This document shows positions 14,169 through 21,369 of a stretch of 31,864 nucleotides of DNA, in pieces. The stretch spans positions 1 to 31,864 of the forward strand of contig JAZKZV010000016.1 in assembly GCA_045612845.1 (NCBI GenBank), read 5' to 3'. Below the pieces are notes generated by a model, which ran no database searches, had not been told where the DNA came from, and saw only the letters and a list, made by a program, of their open reading frames with translations. This DNA comes from Ornithomonoglobus_A sp045612845. Its GTDB lineage: Bacteria; Bacillota; Clostridia; UBA1381. Positions within the stretch are counted from its first letter, which is position 1; every line of letters begins with the position of its first letter. The translations under genes and the position numbers were made by a program.

Positions 14169-15077
14169 ATGAATTATTTATCCGTTGCAGATATGGCAAA
14201 AAAATGGAATTTATCAGAACGCACAGTACGAAATTATTGTGCTCAAGGCAAAATAAAGGATGCTTTTTTAATAGGCAAGACCTGGAATATTCCCGAGAAC
14301 ACAAAAAAACCTGAAAGAATAAATAAAAAAAGCGATGAGCCTCAAAATCTTCTTGAAAGATTAAGAGCAGAGAAAAAATCTTCTCTCAAAGGCGGAATTT
14401 ATCACAAAATACAAATTGAACTTACCTATAATTCAAATCACATAGAGGGCAATAAATTAACCCACGACCAGACAAGATATATTTTTGAAACAAATACTAT
14501 CGGCGCAAAAAATGATACTTTAAATGTTGATGATATTATCGAAACATCAAATCATTTCAAATGTATTGATATGATAATTGACAATGCCACATATAAACTT
14601 ACAGAAAAATTTATAAAAGAATTGCACTTCACTTTAAAATCAGGTACATCCGATTCAAGAAAAGATTGGTTTAATGTAGGCGACTATAAAAAACTTCCGA
14701 ATGAAGTAGGCGGAAAAGAAACTGCAAGTCCTGAAACTGTGGCACAAAAAGTGAAAGAACTTTTGAAATCTTATAATAAAAAGAATGAGCATACTCTGGA
14801 AGAAATAATAGATTTCCATTATCAGTTTGAAAGCCTGCATCCTTTCCAGGATGGCAATGGTCGTGTAGGCAGACTTATTATGTTTAAGGAATGCTTAAAG
14901 AATAACATTGTTCCATTCGTTATTGATGAAAGTTTAAAAATATTTTATTACAGAGGTTTATCCGAATGGAAGAACGAAAAAGGGTATTTGACCGATACCT
15001 GTCTATCGGCACAGGATAAGTTTAAGAAGTATTTGGAGTATTTTAAAGTGCCGTATGGCGAACTACAATCAAACTAA
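14169..15077 (+). CDS. Fic-domain protein with N-terminal HTH
   Basis: Probable AMP-transferase of the Fic family, which modifies Tyr/Ser/Thr hydroxyls of target proteins. Residues 1-45 are a winged HTH like excisionase-type domains (LSVADMAKKWNLSERTVRNY, then FLIGKTWNIPEN). The inhibitory motif SNHIEG (about 93-98) fits (S/T)xxxE(G/N) and lies upstream of the core, a class II arrangement in which the Glu blocks productive ATP binding. The active-site loop is HPFQDGNGRVGR (about 222-233), complete with catalytic His and phosphate-binding residues. Length 302 is usual. It lies immediately outside the mobile element, in its own unit ending in a terminator. Repeated CGGCA half-sites upstream suggest self-regulation. 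Target unknown. Confidence 0.9.
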   Translation: MNYLSVADMAKKWNLSERTVRNYCAQGKIKDAFLIGKTWNIPENTKKPERINKKSDEPQNLLERLRAEKKSSLKGGIYHKIQIELTYNSNHIEGNKLTHDQTRYIFETNTIGAKNDTLNVDDIIETSNHFKCIDMIIDNATYKLTEKFIKELHFTLKSGTSDSRKDWFNVGDYKKLPNEVGGKETASPETVAQKVKELLKSYNKKNEHTLEEIIDFHYQFESLHPFQDGNGRVGRLIMFKECLKNNIVPFVIDESLKIFYYRGLSEWKNEKGYLTDTCLSAQDKFKKYLEYFKVPYGELQSN

Positions 15078-15153
15078 ATCGTGTATTTTGAAAAGTAAGT
15101 GTTATTGGGTAGTAGGATATTAAGAGAAGTCTTTACTTCTCCGTACAAAAATG

Positions 15154-15179
15154 GCAAGTCATTTATGGCTTGCTTTTTT
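15154..15179 (+). terminator. Terminator after fic
   Basis: Stem GCAAGTCA (15154-15161) and TGGCTTGC (15166-15173) with one G-U pair, loop TTTA, then six T. A further hairpin GAAGT/ACTTC lies just upstream. Confidence 0.75.
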
Positions 15180-15206
15180 GTTACCAAAAAGTAACATAAA
15201 AAACTA

Positions 15207-15259
15207 TTGACAAAATATAACAATTATGGTACAATTTAAAAGTCAGCACACTGTGTGCT
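15207..15259 (+). promoter_or_regulatory. tetR promoter and operator O1
   Basis: Perfect -35 TTGACA (15207-15212), 17-bp spacer, -10 TACAAT (15230-15235). The 15-bp palindrome AGCACAC T GTGTGCT (15245-15259) covers the expected start of transcription. Close variants precede the acyl-CoA synthetase gene, indicating one regulator for both. Confidence 0.82.
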
Positions 15260-15279
15260 AAAAATTAAGGGGTGTTTTT

Positions 15280-15849
15280 GTGGAAAAAGATTTAATTTGC
15301 GATGAGATGTCAGATAAAATAATTGAGGTTGCTAAAAACATTGCTACGACCGAGGGCGCGCACGTTATAACTGTACGCAGAATTTTATCCGAGCTTGGAA
15401 TAACAAACAGAGTCTTTTACAACAGATTTAAAAACATCGGCGAAGTTTTGGAAATTGTTTATTCCAATGCGGTTTTTAAGATGCACGAGAGTATAAAAAC
15501 AGAGCATGCGGATACAATGGATTTTTTTGAATATGTTATGGAGGTAGCTATTAAGGTACTAACAGATACTTATGATGTTAAAATGCAATTTAGCAGATAT
15601 ATGTTTGAACACGACTCCCTTACCCAGACAAATTATAACTGGTGGATGAAAGAAATTAAAAAAATAATCGAAAACGCTAAAAAAGAAAAGCTTATTAAGG
15701 ATATTGACTCTGATATGCTAAGCTATTCAATCTGGTGCTTCTGTAGAGGTTTTAATGCAGATGCAGTAGGCAGAAGACTTTCAAAAGAAGATGCAATTAA
15801 AAATTTTAAATTTGGCTTTAGTTGTATTTTAGACGGAATAAAAATGTAA
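15280..15849 (+). CDS. TetR/AcrR-family repressor
   Basis: Ligand-responsive repressor of 189 residues. The N-terminal HTH spans about residues 10-55 (SDKIIEVAKNIATTEGAHVI, then SELGITNRVFYNRFKNIGEV), the typical TetR pattern ending in FYxRFK. The rest is a helical ligand-binding and dimerisation domain with aromatic residues (FSRYMFEHDSLTQTNYNWWM). Start is GTG 15280, with AAGGGGTG 5 bases upstream. A palindromic operator overlaps its own start point, and two matching sites overlap the promoters of the acyl-CoA synthetase gene directly downstream. Its ligand may be an acyl-CoA or fatty acid; this is inferred from the neighbour. Confidence 0.88.
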   Translation: MEKDLICDEMSDKIIEVAKNIATTEGAHVITVRRILSELGITNRVFYNRFKNIGEVLEIVYSNAVFKMHESIKTEHADTMDFFEYVMEVAIKVLTDTYDVKMQFSRYMFEHDSLTQTNYNWWMKEIKKIIENAKKEKLIKDIDSDMLSYSIWCFCRGFNADAVGRRLSKEDAIKNFKFGFSCILDGIKM

Positions 15850-15861
15850 TATATTAAATTC

Positions 15862-15885
15862 TAACGGAGTATAATTACTCTGTTA
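15862..15885 (+). terminator. Weak hairpin after tetR
   Basis: TAACGGAG (15862-15869) and CTCTGTTA (15878-15885) pair over 8 bp with one G-U, followed by AAAATTTTA. It could attenuate read-through into the next gene. Confidence 0.45.
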
Positions 15886-15895
15886 AAATTTTACG

Positions 15896-15915
15896 AGCAC
15901 ACACTGTGCTATAAT
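15896..15915 (+). promoter_or_regulatory. Operator O2 fused to an extended -10 promoter
   Basis: AGCACA CAC TGTGCT (15896-15910) shares its last base with TATAAT (15910-15915). The sequence TGCTATAAT is an extended -10 that needs little -35 support. Binding of the TetR protein would directly cover the promoter. Confidence 0.7.
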
Positions 15916-15923
15916 ATATTAGG

Positions 15924-15944
15924 CGGAAATTTGCAAAATTTCCG
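15924..15944. repeat. 9-bp inverted repeat between O2 and O3
   Basis: CGGAAATTT (15924-15932) and AAATTTCCG (15936-15944) are perfect inverted arms around GCA. It lies between the two operator-promoter units and would form a hairpin in a transcript from the upstream one. It is not followed by a long T-run. Confidence 0.5.
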
Positions 15945-15957
15945 TTAAAAATTTGTC

Positions 15958-15977
15958 AGCACACACTGTGCTATAAT
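15958..15977 (+). promoter_or_regulatory. Operator O3 fused to an extended -10 promoter
   Basis: An exact second copy of the O2 unit: AGCACA CAC TGTGCT (15958-15972) running into TATAAT (15972-15977) with extended TGC. It is 62 bp after O2 and 23 bp before the start codon of the acyl-CoA synthetase gene. Confidence 0.75.
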
Positions 15978-15999
15978 AAAATTACTTTGGAGGTATATT

Positions 16000-17583
16000 A
16001 TGAAAAAATACGAAAACATAAGGGAGTTACTTTACGCATCAAGTGCCAAATACCCCAACAACGCTGCTTTCAGAATAAAAAATGCAACACCAAAAAACGG
16101 AAAGTACACAGATATTACTTATTCTATTTTAAAATCTCAGGCAGAGCATTTGGGAAGCTTTTTAATGGACAATAATTTAAGGGGCAGAAGAATAGCAGTT
16201 ATAGGAAAAAACTGTTATGAATGGATGCTTGTGTATCTTTCTGTTTTATGCATAGACTCTGTTATTGTTCCACTTGACAGTGGCCTATTTGAGAACGAAA
16301 TAAAACAACAACTTGAACGTTCTGAGGCTGATGCAATTTTTTATACAGATATGTTTGAAGAGTCTCTAAAAGATGTAAATAACATTTTAAAAATCAGAAT
16401 GGATGAAGATGAATTTAAAAATATTGCATCTAATCACCCAATAAACCCCGAATACAAAAACATAAAGCCTGACGGAGATAAAATGAGTATACTTCTCTTC
16501 ACCTCAGGTACAACTTCTCAATCAAAGGCGGTTATGCTGAGCCAGAAAAATATAACTTCAAACGTATATGGTATGAGTCTTTGGGAAGATTTTCGTGAGA
16601 CGGACATCAACATGGCACTTCTCCCCTTCCACCATACATTGGGCATGACACAGATTATGATATTCCTCGCATACGGAATGTGCAATGTTTTTTGCGAGGG
16701 TCTAAGAATTGCAAAATGTCTTAGCGAATATAAGGTTACAATATTGGTTGGCGTTCCTCGAATTGCCGAAGAAATTCAGCTTGCAGTATTAAAACAACTA
16801 AAAAAACAAAATAAACTAAAAACAGTCGAAAAGGGCATTAAGGTAGCATCTCTTCTTAGAAAATTCGGTATAGATATAAGAAGAAAAATCTTTAAGCAGA
16901 TAATAGATGCATTAGGCGGCGGACTTCGTATGATTATTATAGGTGCTGCTGCCGGAAAACCCGAAAATTTAAAATGGTTTAATGATATAGGAATACTTAC
17001 CATACAAGGATACGGTCTTACAGAGAGTTCACCCGTAATTTCTGCCGAAAACGAAAAATACATGAGATGCGGTTCTGTAGGAAAAGCAATTCCGGGTGTT
17101 GATGTTAAAATAGTAGATAAAAACGAAGACGGCATGGGCGAGATTATAGCAAAAGGCGACAACATAATGCTCGGATACTACAACTACGACGGTGAAAATC
17201 CCGTTAAAAACGGTTACTTATATACAGGCGATATCGGATATTTAGATAAAGACGGATACCTCTTTATAACAGGCAGAAAGAAAAATGTTATTGTTCTTGA
17301 TAATGGTAAAAATGTTTACCCTGAGGAGATTGAAACACTTCTTGGCGATTGCGAGGCAATTAAAGAATGCATTATTGTTAATGACAGACAAGATGACAAG
17401 GACTGTATTCACGCAAAAATAGTATACAATACTGACTTTTCAAAGGAAGAGGCAGAGAGTATAATAAGTTCATTTATAGAAGACCTTAACAAAAATCTTA
17501 TAAGCTACAAGCAAATAAAAACGTATAAGCTACAAGAAGAAGAAATGGAAAAGACAACAACGTTAAAAATTAAGAGAAAATAA
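16000..17583 (+). CDS. Long-chain acyl-CoA synthetase-like AMP-forming ligase
   Basis: Adenylate-forming enzyme that would activate a carboxylic acid, probably a fatty acid, with ATP and transfer it to CoA. Length is 527 residues. Signatures: P-loop FTSGTTSQSKAVMLS (167-181), QGYGLTESSP (336-345), YTGDIGYLDKDGYLFITGRKK (begins near 408), GKNVYPEEIE (436-445) and the C-terminal catalytic Lys in TTLKIKRK (Lys523). GGAGG lies 7 bases before ATG 16000. It stands alone, controlled by two operator-covered promoters and the TetR gene upstream, and ends in a terminator. Substrate chain length cannot be read; other carboxylates, or acyl-carrier-protein loading, are possible. Confidence 0.88.
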   Translation: MKKYENIRELLYASSAKYPNNAAFRIKNATPKNGKYTDITYSILKSQAEHLGSFLMDNNLRGRRIAVIGKNCYEWMLVYLSVLCIDSVIVPLDSGLFENEIKQQLERSEADAIFYTDMFEESLKDVNNILKIRMDEDEFKNIASNHPINPEYKNIKPDGDKMSILLFTSGTTSQSKAVMLSQKNITSNVYGMSLWEDFRETDINMALLPFHHTLGMTQIMIFLAYGMCNVFCEGLRIAKCLSEYKVTILVGVPRIAEEIQLAVLKQLKKQNKLKTVEKGIKVASLLRKFGIDIRRKIFKQIIDALGGGLRMIIIGAAAGKPENLKWFNDIGILTIQGYGLTESSPVISAENEKYMRCGSVGKAIPGVDVKIVDKNEDGMGEIIAKGDNIMLGYYNYDGENPVKNGYLYTGDIGYLDKDGYLFITGRKKNVIVLDNGKNVYPEEIETLLGDCEAIKECIIVNDRQDDKDCIHAKIVYNTDFSKEEAESIISSFIEDLNKNLISYKQIKTYKLQEEEMEKTTTLKIKRK

Positions 17584-17590
17584 TAAAAAT

Positions 17591-17622
17591 GGGGCTGTGC
17601 ACTAAATGCAACAGTCCCTTTT
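17591..17622. terminator. Terminator between convergent ligase and AraC genes
   Basis: GGGGCTGT-GCA (17591-17601) pairs with TGC-ACAGTCCC (17607-17618) with one bulged A and a G-U pair, followed by TTTT. It lies 8 bases after the ligase stop. Confidence 0.75.
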
Positions 17623-17630
17623 CCGACTTT

Positions 17631-18464
17631 TTAGTCAAAATTTACCTGCTTTTTAAATTTCAAAGGCGATACACCTTTTTCCTTTTTAAATATTTTACTA
17701 AAATACGAACCGCTTGCAAATCCCACCTTACCGGCAATCTCCTCTATGGACAGTTTACCCTCCAAAAGCAATTCTGCCGCTTTTTCGATACGTTTTTTGT
17801 TTATATACTCTCCCACCGTACAGCCAAAATGGCTTTGAAAATTTCTGTAAAGAGTGCTTTTAGAAATATTTGTATTTAACGAAACAGTCTGAATTGTCAA
17901 ATCATTTTGTAAATTTTCGTTTATATAACTGATTGCCCTGCTTATATTTTCATCAAAATCAGGTTTTAGTATATTACCTATAAGGATGTGTTTAACAAGC
18001 ATCTGTGCAATATTGGAAATACTTTTTATTTGTTCATAACTAAATGTCGAAAGTTCTGAATAATATTGGCGTATATTGGTTTGGTTAAGTCCTATGTTTT
18101 CGAGATATTCCTGAGCGGGGTAAAAACCGGTATTTGTCTTTATTTGTCCAAAAATAAGATATCCTATTATAATATCATTATATAAAACAGGGACCGAAAC
18201 ATCAACAAGACCTGCATGGCACACATGCATCTCAATTTTTTTACTCTTGCGGCTCTTTTCCAAAAGACGCACATCCGAGCAAACACATGCATTCTTGCCC
18301 TTTTGGGTACTTTGAATGGCTTTACAATATCTCTTTTTCTCCCAAAAACTCTTGTTACCCACAAAAGAGAAATCAGCTTTAAGTAAATCCATATTTATAC
18401 CCGTTGCATTATAAAAGTCCTGCAACATATGATTTATTTTATTTATATCATAATTTATAACCAT
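17631..18464 (-). CDS. PocR-domain AraC-family regulator
   Basis: Transcription regulator with an N-terminal PocR sensory domain and a C-terminal AraC DNA-binding domain. The PocR part (about 5-165) shows RYCKAIQSTQKGKNACVCSD and CHAGLVDVSVPVLYNDIIIG with the GQI motif; this domain is thought to sense small diols or similar molecules. The two HTHs are at about 185-275 (LTIQTVSLNTNISKSTLYRNF and LSIEEIAGKVGFASGSYFSK, ending FKKEKGVSPLKFK). I start at ATG 18464 because GAGGG (18473-18477) lies 8 bases upstream; an in-frame GTG three codons earlier falls on that site. It is divergent from the aminotransferase gene, with two direct half-sites between, so it probably activates that gene. Confidence 0.88.
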   Translation of the reverse strand: MVINYDINKINHMLQDFYNATGINMDLLKADFSFVGNKSFWEKKRYCKAIQSTQKGKNACVCSDVRLLEKSRKSKKIEMHVCHAGLVDVSVPVLYNDIIIGYLIFGQIKTNTGFYPAQEYLENIGLNQTNIRQYYSELSTFSYEQIKSISNIAQMLVKHILIGNILKPDFDENISRAISYINENLQNDLTIQTVSLNTNISKSTLYRNFQSHFGCTVGEYINKKRIEKAAELLLEGKLSIEEIAGKVGFASGSYFSKIFKKEKGVSPLKFKKQVNFD

Positions 18465-18481
18465 ATTACTCACCCTCTTTT

Positions 18482-18510
18482 ATTATATATGTTCATTCTT
18501 TTTTTGTCAA
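18482..18510 (-). promoter_or_regulatory. Candidate promoter of the AraC-family gene
   Basis: On the minus strand: perfect TTGACA (18505-18510), 17-bp spacer, perfect TATAAT (18482-18487). The predicted start is so close to the gene that little of the ribosome site would remain in the mRNA, so start point or start codon is uncertain. Confidence 0.6.
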
Positions 18511-18523
18511 TAATTTTCATGCA

Positions 18524-18553
18524 TTGGGAATATAATGCAGATTTTTGGGAATA
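18524..18553. promoter_or_regulatory. Direct repeats spaced 21 bp, possible AraC operator
   Basis: TTGGGAATA occurs at 18524-18532 and 18545-18553, exactly 21 bp apart, two DNA turns. Direct half-sites on one helix face are typical of AraC-family activators. They lie about 30-60 bp upstream of a candidate extended -10 (TGATACAAT, 18581-18589) of the aminotransferase gene, which lacks a good -35, as expected for an activated promoter. Confidence 0.6.
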
Positions 18554-18665
18554 ATACATCTTTTAAAAAACTTGGTTATGTGATACAATAAATGTAAACA
18601 TACAAGAATGTTTTGCGGGGTGCAATTACCGCATTAAAATAAATAATAAAAAGGAGAATGAAAAG

Positions 18666-19973
18666 ATGAAAAAAACAACAGACTTTCGTTACAACACCGG
18701 TGCTACAAGAGTACCATGGGCGGCAGTAGGCGAAAACTACAACGCGCAAGATTTAATGGAAATTATCAAATTTCTTATGCAGGGCGAAGGTAAAGAATAT
18801 GATGATGCCATAAACGCAGTTTGGGAACAGGTTAAAAAACTTGATGCCATCGCAACTCCACCCGGAAAGCTTTCTTTAGGAAGTCAGGTCGAAGCGGCAG
18901 AAAATGCATGCAACGAGTATCTTGGAACTACAACATCTACATTTGTTACAAATGCAACAGCCGGCTTTGAAATTGCATATAAATATGCAAATTTAAAAGA
19001 GGGCGATGAGGTTATTGTACCTGCAATTACATTCGTGGCAACTATGGCATATCCTCTTGCAATAGGCTGTAAGCTTGTTTTTGCGGATGTTGACCCTAAA
19101 ACTATCAATATGGACCCGGCAGATGTTGCAAGAAAGATTACATCTAAGACAAAGATGATTGTTCCTGTACATATCGGTGGCTATCCTGTTGATATGGACC
19201 CGATTATGAAGCTCGCAAAGGAGCATGATATTTTAGTTTTAGAAGATGCCGCACATGCTTTTGGTGCAATGTATAAGGGCAGAAAAATAGGTACTATCGG
19301 TGATTTTGCAGCATTTTCGATGCACGAGGTTAAAAACATCACATCATTTGGTGAGGGCGGTATTGCTACAACTACAGTTGAAGGCTTTGGCGATGAAATG
19401 AAAAGAGCAAGATTCTTAGGGCTTGACTTTACATGTCCTATAAAAGACTGGCTCTACAATATCACTCCAATTAAGGGTAAAGAAGAGCCTTTTGTTGCAG
19501 GCAACTACTCAACAACAGAAATTCAGGGACTTGGTCTTAAGCTTCAGGTTGAAAGAAACGAAGAAATTATAGAAACAAGAAGAAAAGCGGCACAATATCT
19601 TACTGAGCGTTTTAAAGAAAATGACGCAATTATACCACAGGATTTGGGCAATGACGATATTAAGCCTACATTCCATCTGTATCTTCTTCAGATTGACCCT
19701 CAAAAGGCAGGCGGAGATATACAGGTTCTTAAGAAAAAGCTCGAAGAAAAGGGTGTTACACAAATTGCACACTTTGGTCCTCTCTACAGATTTAAGGTTG
19801 TTCAGGATATGGGTTACGATTCAGACAAAATTGCAAAAACATGTCCTAATTGCGAAGAGGCATTCTACAAGAGATTTACTCACCTACCGCTTTACGGTCT
19901 TTCAGAGGAGCAAATCACCTATATGGCAGATGCAGTTTTAGAAGCAGTTTCTGAAATGCAAGCTGGCAAATAA
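18666..19973 (+). CDS. DegT/DnrJ/EryC1/StrS-family aminotransferase
   Basis: PLP-dependent fold I enzyme of 435 residues, in a family that mostly aminates nucleotide-linked keto-sugars but has other members. Key sites: the TNATAGFEIAYK phosphate-binding region (95-106), VPAITFVATMAYP (118-130), LEDAAHAFGA (192-201) with Asp194 binding the pyridine nitrogen, and HEVKNITSFGEGG (220-232) with Lys223 as Schiff-base lysine. The C-terminus has paired cysteines (CPNCEEAF). No sugar-nucleotide genes lie nearby, so the substrate is uncertain. AAGGAG lies 10 bases before ATG 18666. A small 5' leader hairpin (TGCGG 18614-18618, CCGCA 18629-18633) may be regulatory. Probably activated by the divergent PocR-AraC protein. 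Confidence 0.85.
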   Translation: MKKTTDFRYNTGATRVPWAAVGENYNAQDLMEIIKFLMQGEGKEYDDAINAVWEQVKKLDAIATPPGKLSLGSQVEAAENACNEYLGTTTSTFVTNATAGFEIAYKYANLKEGDEVIVPAITFVATMAYPLAIGCKLVFADVDPKTINMDPADVARKITSKTKMIVPVHIGGYPVDMDPIMKLAKEHDILVLEDAAHAFGAMYKGRKIGTIGDFAAFSMHEVKNITSFGEGGIATTTVEGFGDEMKRARFLGLDFTCPIKDWLYNITPIKGKEEPFVAGNYSTTEIQGLGLKLQVERNEEIIETRRKAAQYLTERFKENDAIIPQDLGNDDIKPTFHLYLLQIDPQKAGGDIQVLKKKLEEKGVTQIAHFGPLYRFKVVQDMGYDSDKIAKTCPNCEEAFYKRFTHLPLYGLSEEQITYMADAVLEAVSEMQAGK

Positions 19974-19988
19974 ATAAGTACAAAAACA

Positions 19989-20026
19989 GGGTTGTTTAGA
20001 AAGAGTTCTTTTTAAACAACCCCTTT
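19989..20026 (+). terminator. Terminator after the aminotransferase
   Basis: GGGTTGTTTA (19989-19998) pairs with TAAACAACCC (20013-20022) over 10 bp, then CTTTCC. Confidence 0.78.
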
Positions 20027-20032
20027 CCATTG

Positions 20033-20061
20033 TTGACAAATAACCTTAAATATGCTATAAT
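20033..20061 (+). promoter_or_regulatory. Promoter of icd and the following operon
   Basis: Perfect -35 TTGACA (20033-20038), 17-bp spacer, extended -10 TGCTATAAT (TATAAT at 20056-20061). No terminator is seen until 26245, so it may drive all six following genes. Confidence 0.88.
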
Positions 20062-20130
20062 ATATAGTGGTAAATGATGTCTGTATGTGCATCATTATAT
20101 TTAAAATTCAGAATACGGAGGCTATGTAAA

Positions 20131-21339
20131 ATGAGCAAAATTCAAATGACAACACCATTAGTCGAGATGGACGGAGATGAAATGACAAGAATCATCTGGA
20201 AGATGATTAAAGACATTTTAATAAACCCATATGTAGACTTAAAATCAGAATACTACGACTTAGGTCTTGAGTATAGAAATAAAACAAACGACCAGGTAAC
20301 AATAGACAGTGCTGAAGCAACAAAAAAATACGGCGTTGCTGTAAAGTGTGCAACAATAACACCAAATGCAGCAAGAATGGACGAATATGACCTTAAGGAA
20401 ATGTGGAAATCTCCGAATGGCACTATAAGAGCTGCGCTTGACGGTACAGTTTTCAGAACACCGATTCTCGTTAAGGGTATTACTCCTTATATACCCACTT
20501 GGACGAAACCGATTACTATTGCACGTCATGCATACGGAGATGTATACAAGAATGTAGAAATGCAGGTTGAGGCAGGCTCAAAGGCAGAGCTTGTATGTAC
20601 TGCACCCGACGGCACAGTAAAAAAAGAAACTATTTTAGAATTCAAAAACAGCGGTATAATACAAGGACTTCACAACAAGGATGAATCTATAGAATCATTT
20701 GCAAGAGCATGTTTTAATTATGCACTTGATATGAAGCAGGATGTATGGTTTGCTACCAAGGATACTATTTCTAAAAAATACGACCACAGATTCAAGGATA
20801 TATTTGCCGAGATTTATGAGAACGAATACAAAGAAAAGTTCGAAAAAGCAGGCATTGAATATTTCTACACTTTAATAGATGATGCAGTTGCAAGAGTTAT
20901 ACGTTCAGAGGGTGGATACATTTGGGCATGCAAGAATTATGATGGCGATGTTATGTCCGACATGGTTGCAACCGCTTACGGTTCACTTGCTATGATGACA
21001 TCAGTTTTAGTGTCCCCCGATGGCATATATGAATATGAGGCAGCACACGGAACAGTGCAACGTCATTACTATAAGTACTTAAAGGGCGAAACAACTTCTA
21101 CAAACTCAGTTGCAACTATATTTGCATGGTCAGGTGCTTTAAGAAAAAGAGGCGAACTTGATAATCTCAGCGAACTTGTAAGATACGCAGATAATCTTGA
21201 AAAAGCAACAATCATGACAATAGAAAACGGTATTATGACAGGCGATTTGGAAATGCTTTCAACTCTCCCCAATAAGAAAAAGGTCGATACCGAAGGCTTC
21301 CTTGTTGCAGTAAACGAGACTCTTGCTAAATTGATGTAA
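20131..21339 (+). CDS. icd: NADP-dependent isocitrate dehydrogenase
   Basis: Converts isocitrate to 2-oxoglutarate with NADP. The sequence is of the dimeric, eukaryote-like type rather than the E. coli type: MDGDEMTRIIWKMIKD, ITPNAARMDEYDLKEMWKSP with NGTIRAALDGTVFRTPI, and AAHGTVQRHYYKYLKG with TSTNSVATIFAW. ATG 20131 is chosen (402 residues) because GGAGG lies just upstream and the family's N-terminus begins there; a start 19 codons earlier would add unrelated residues. The enzyme has its own consensus promoter and is followed after 30 bp by dxs. With the citrate synthase at 27059-28423, it suggests an oxidative branch leading to glutamate; aconitase is not in view. Confidence 0.95.
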   Translation: MSKIQMTTPLVEMDGDEMTRIIWKMIKDILINPYVDLKSEYYDLGLEYRNKTNDQVTIDSAEATKKYGVAVKCATITPNAARMDEYDLKEMWKSPNGTIRAALDGTVFRTPILVKGITPYIPTWTKPITIARHAYGDVYKNVEMQVEAGSKAELVCTAPDGTVKKETILEFKNSGIIQGLHNKDESIESFARACFNYALDMKQDVWFATKDTISKKYDHRFKDIFAEIYENEYKEKFEKAGIEYFYTLIDDAVARVIRSEGGYIWACKNYDGDVMSDMVATAYGSLAMMTSVLVSPDGIYEYEAAHGTVQRHYYKYLKGETTSTNSVATIFAWSGALRKRGELDNLSELVRYADNLEKATIMTIENGIMTGDLEMLSTLPNKKKVDTEGFLVAVNETLAKLM

Positions 21340-21369
21340 TTTGTAATACACAAAAAGAATGGTGAAACA

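Noticed and set aside
20074..20130. Upstream extension of isocitrate dehydrogenase
   Set aside because: The extra 19 codons do not match the family N-terminus, and GGAGG sits before the later ATG at 20131.
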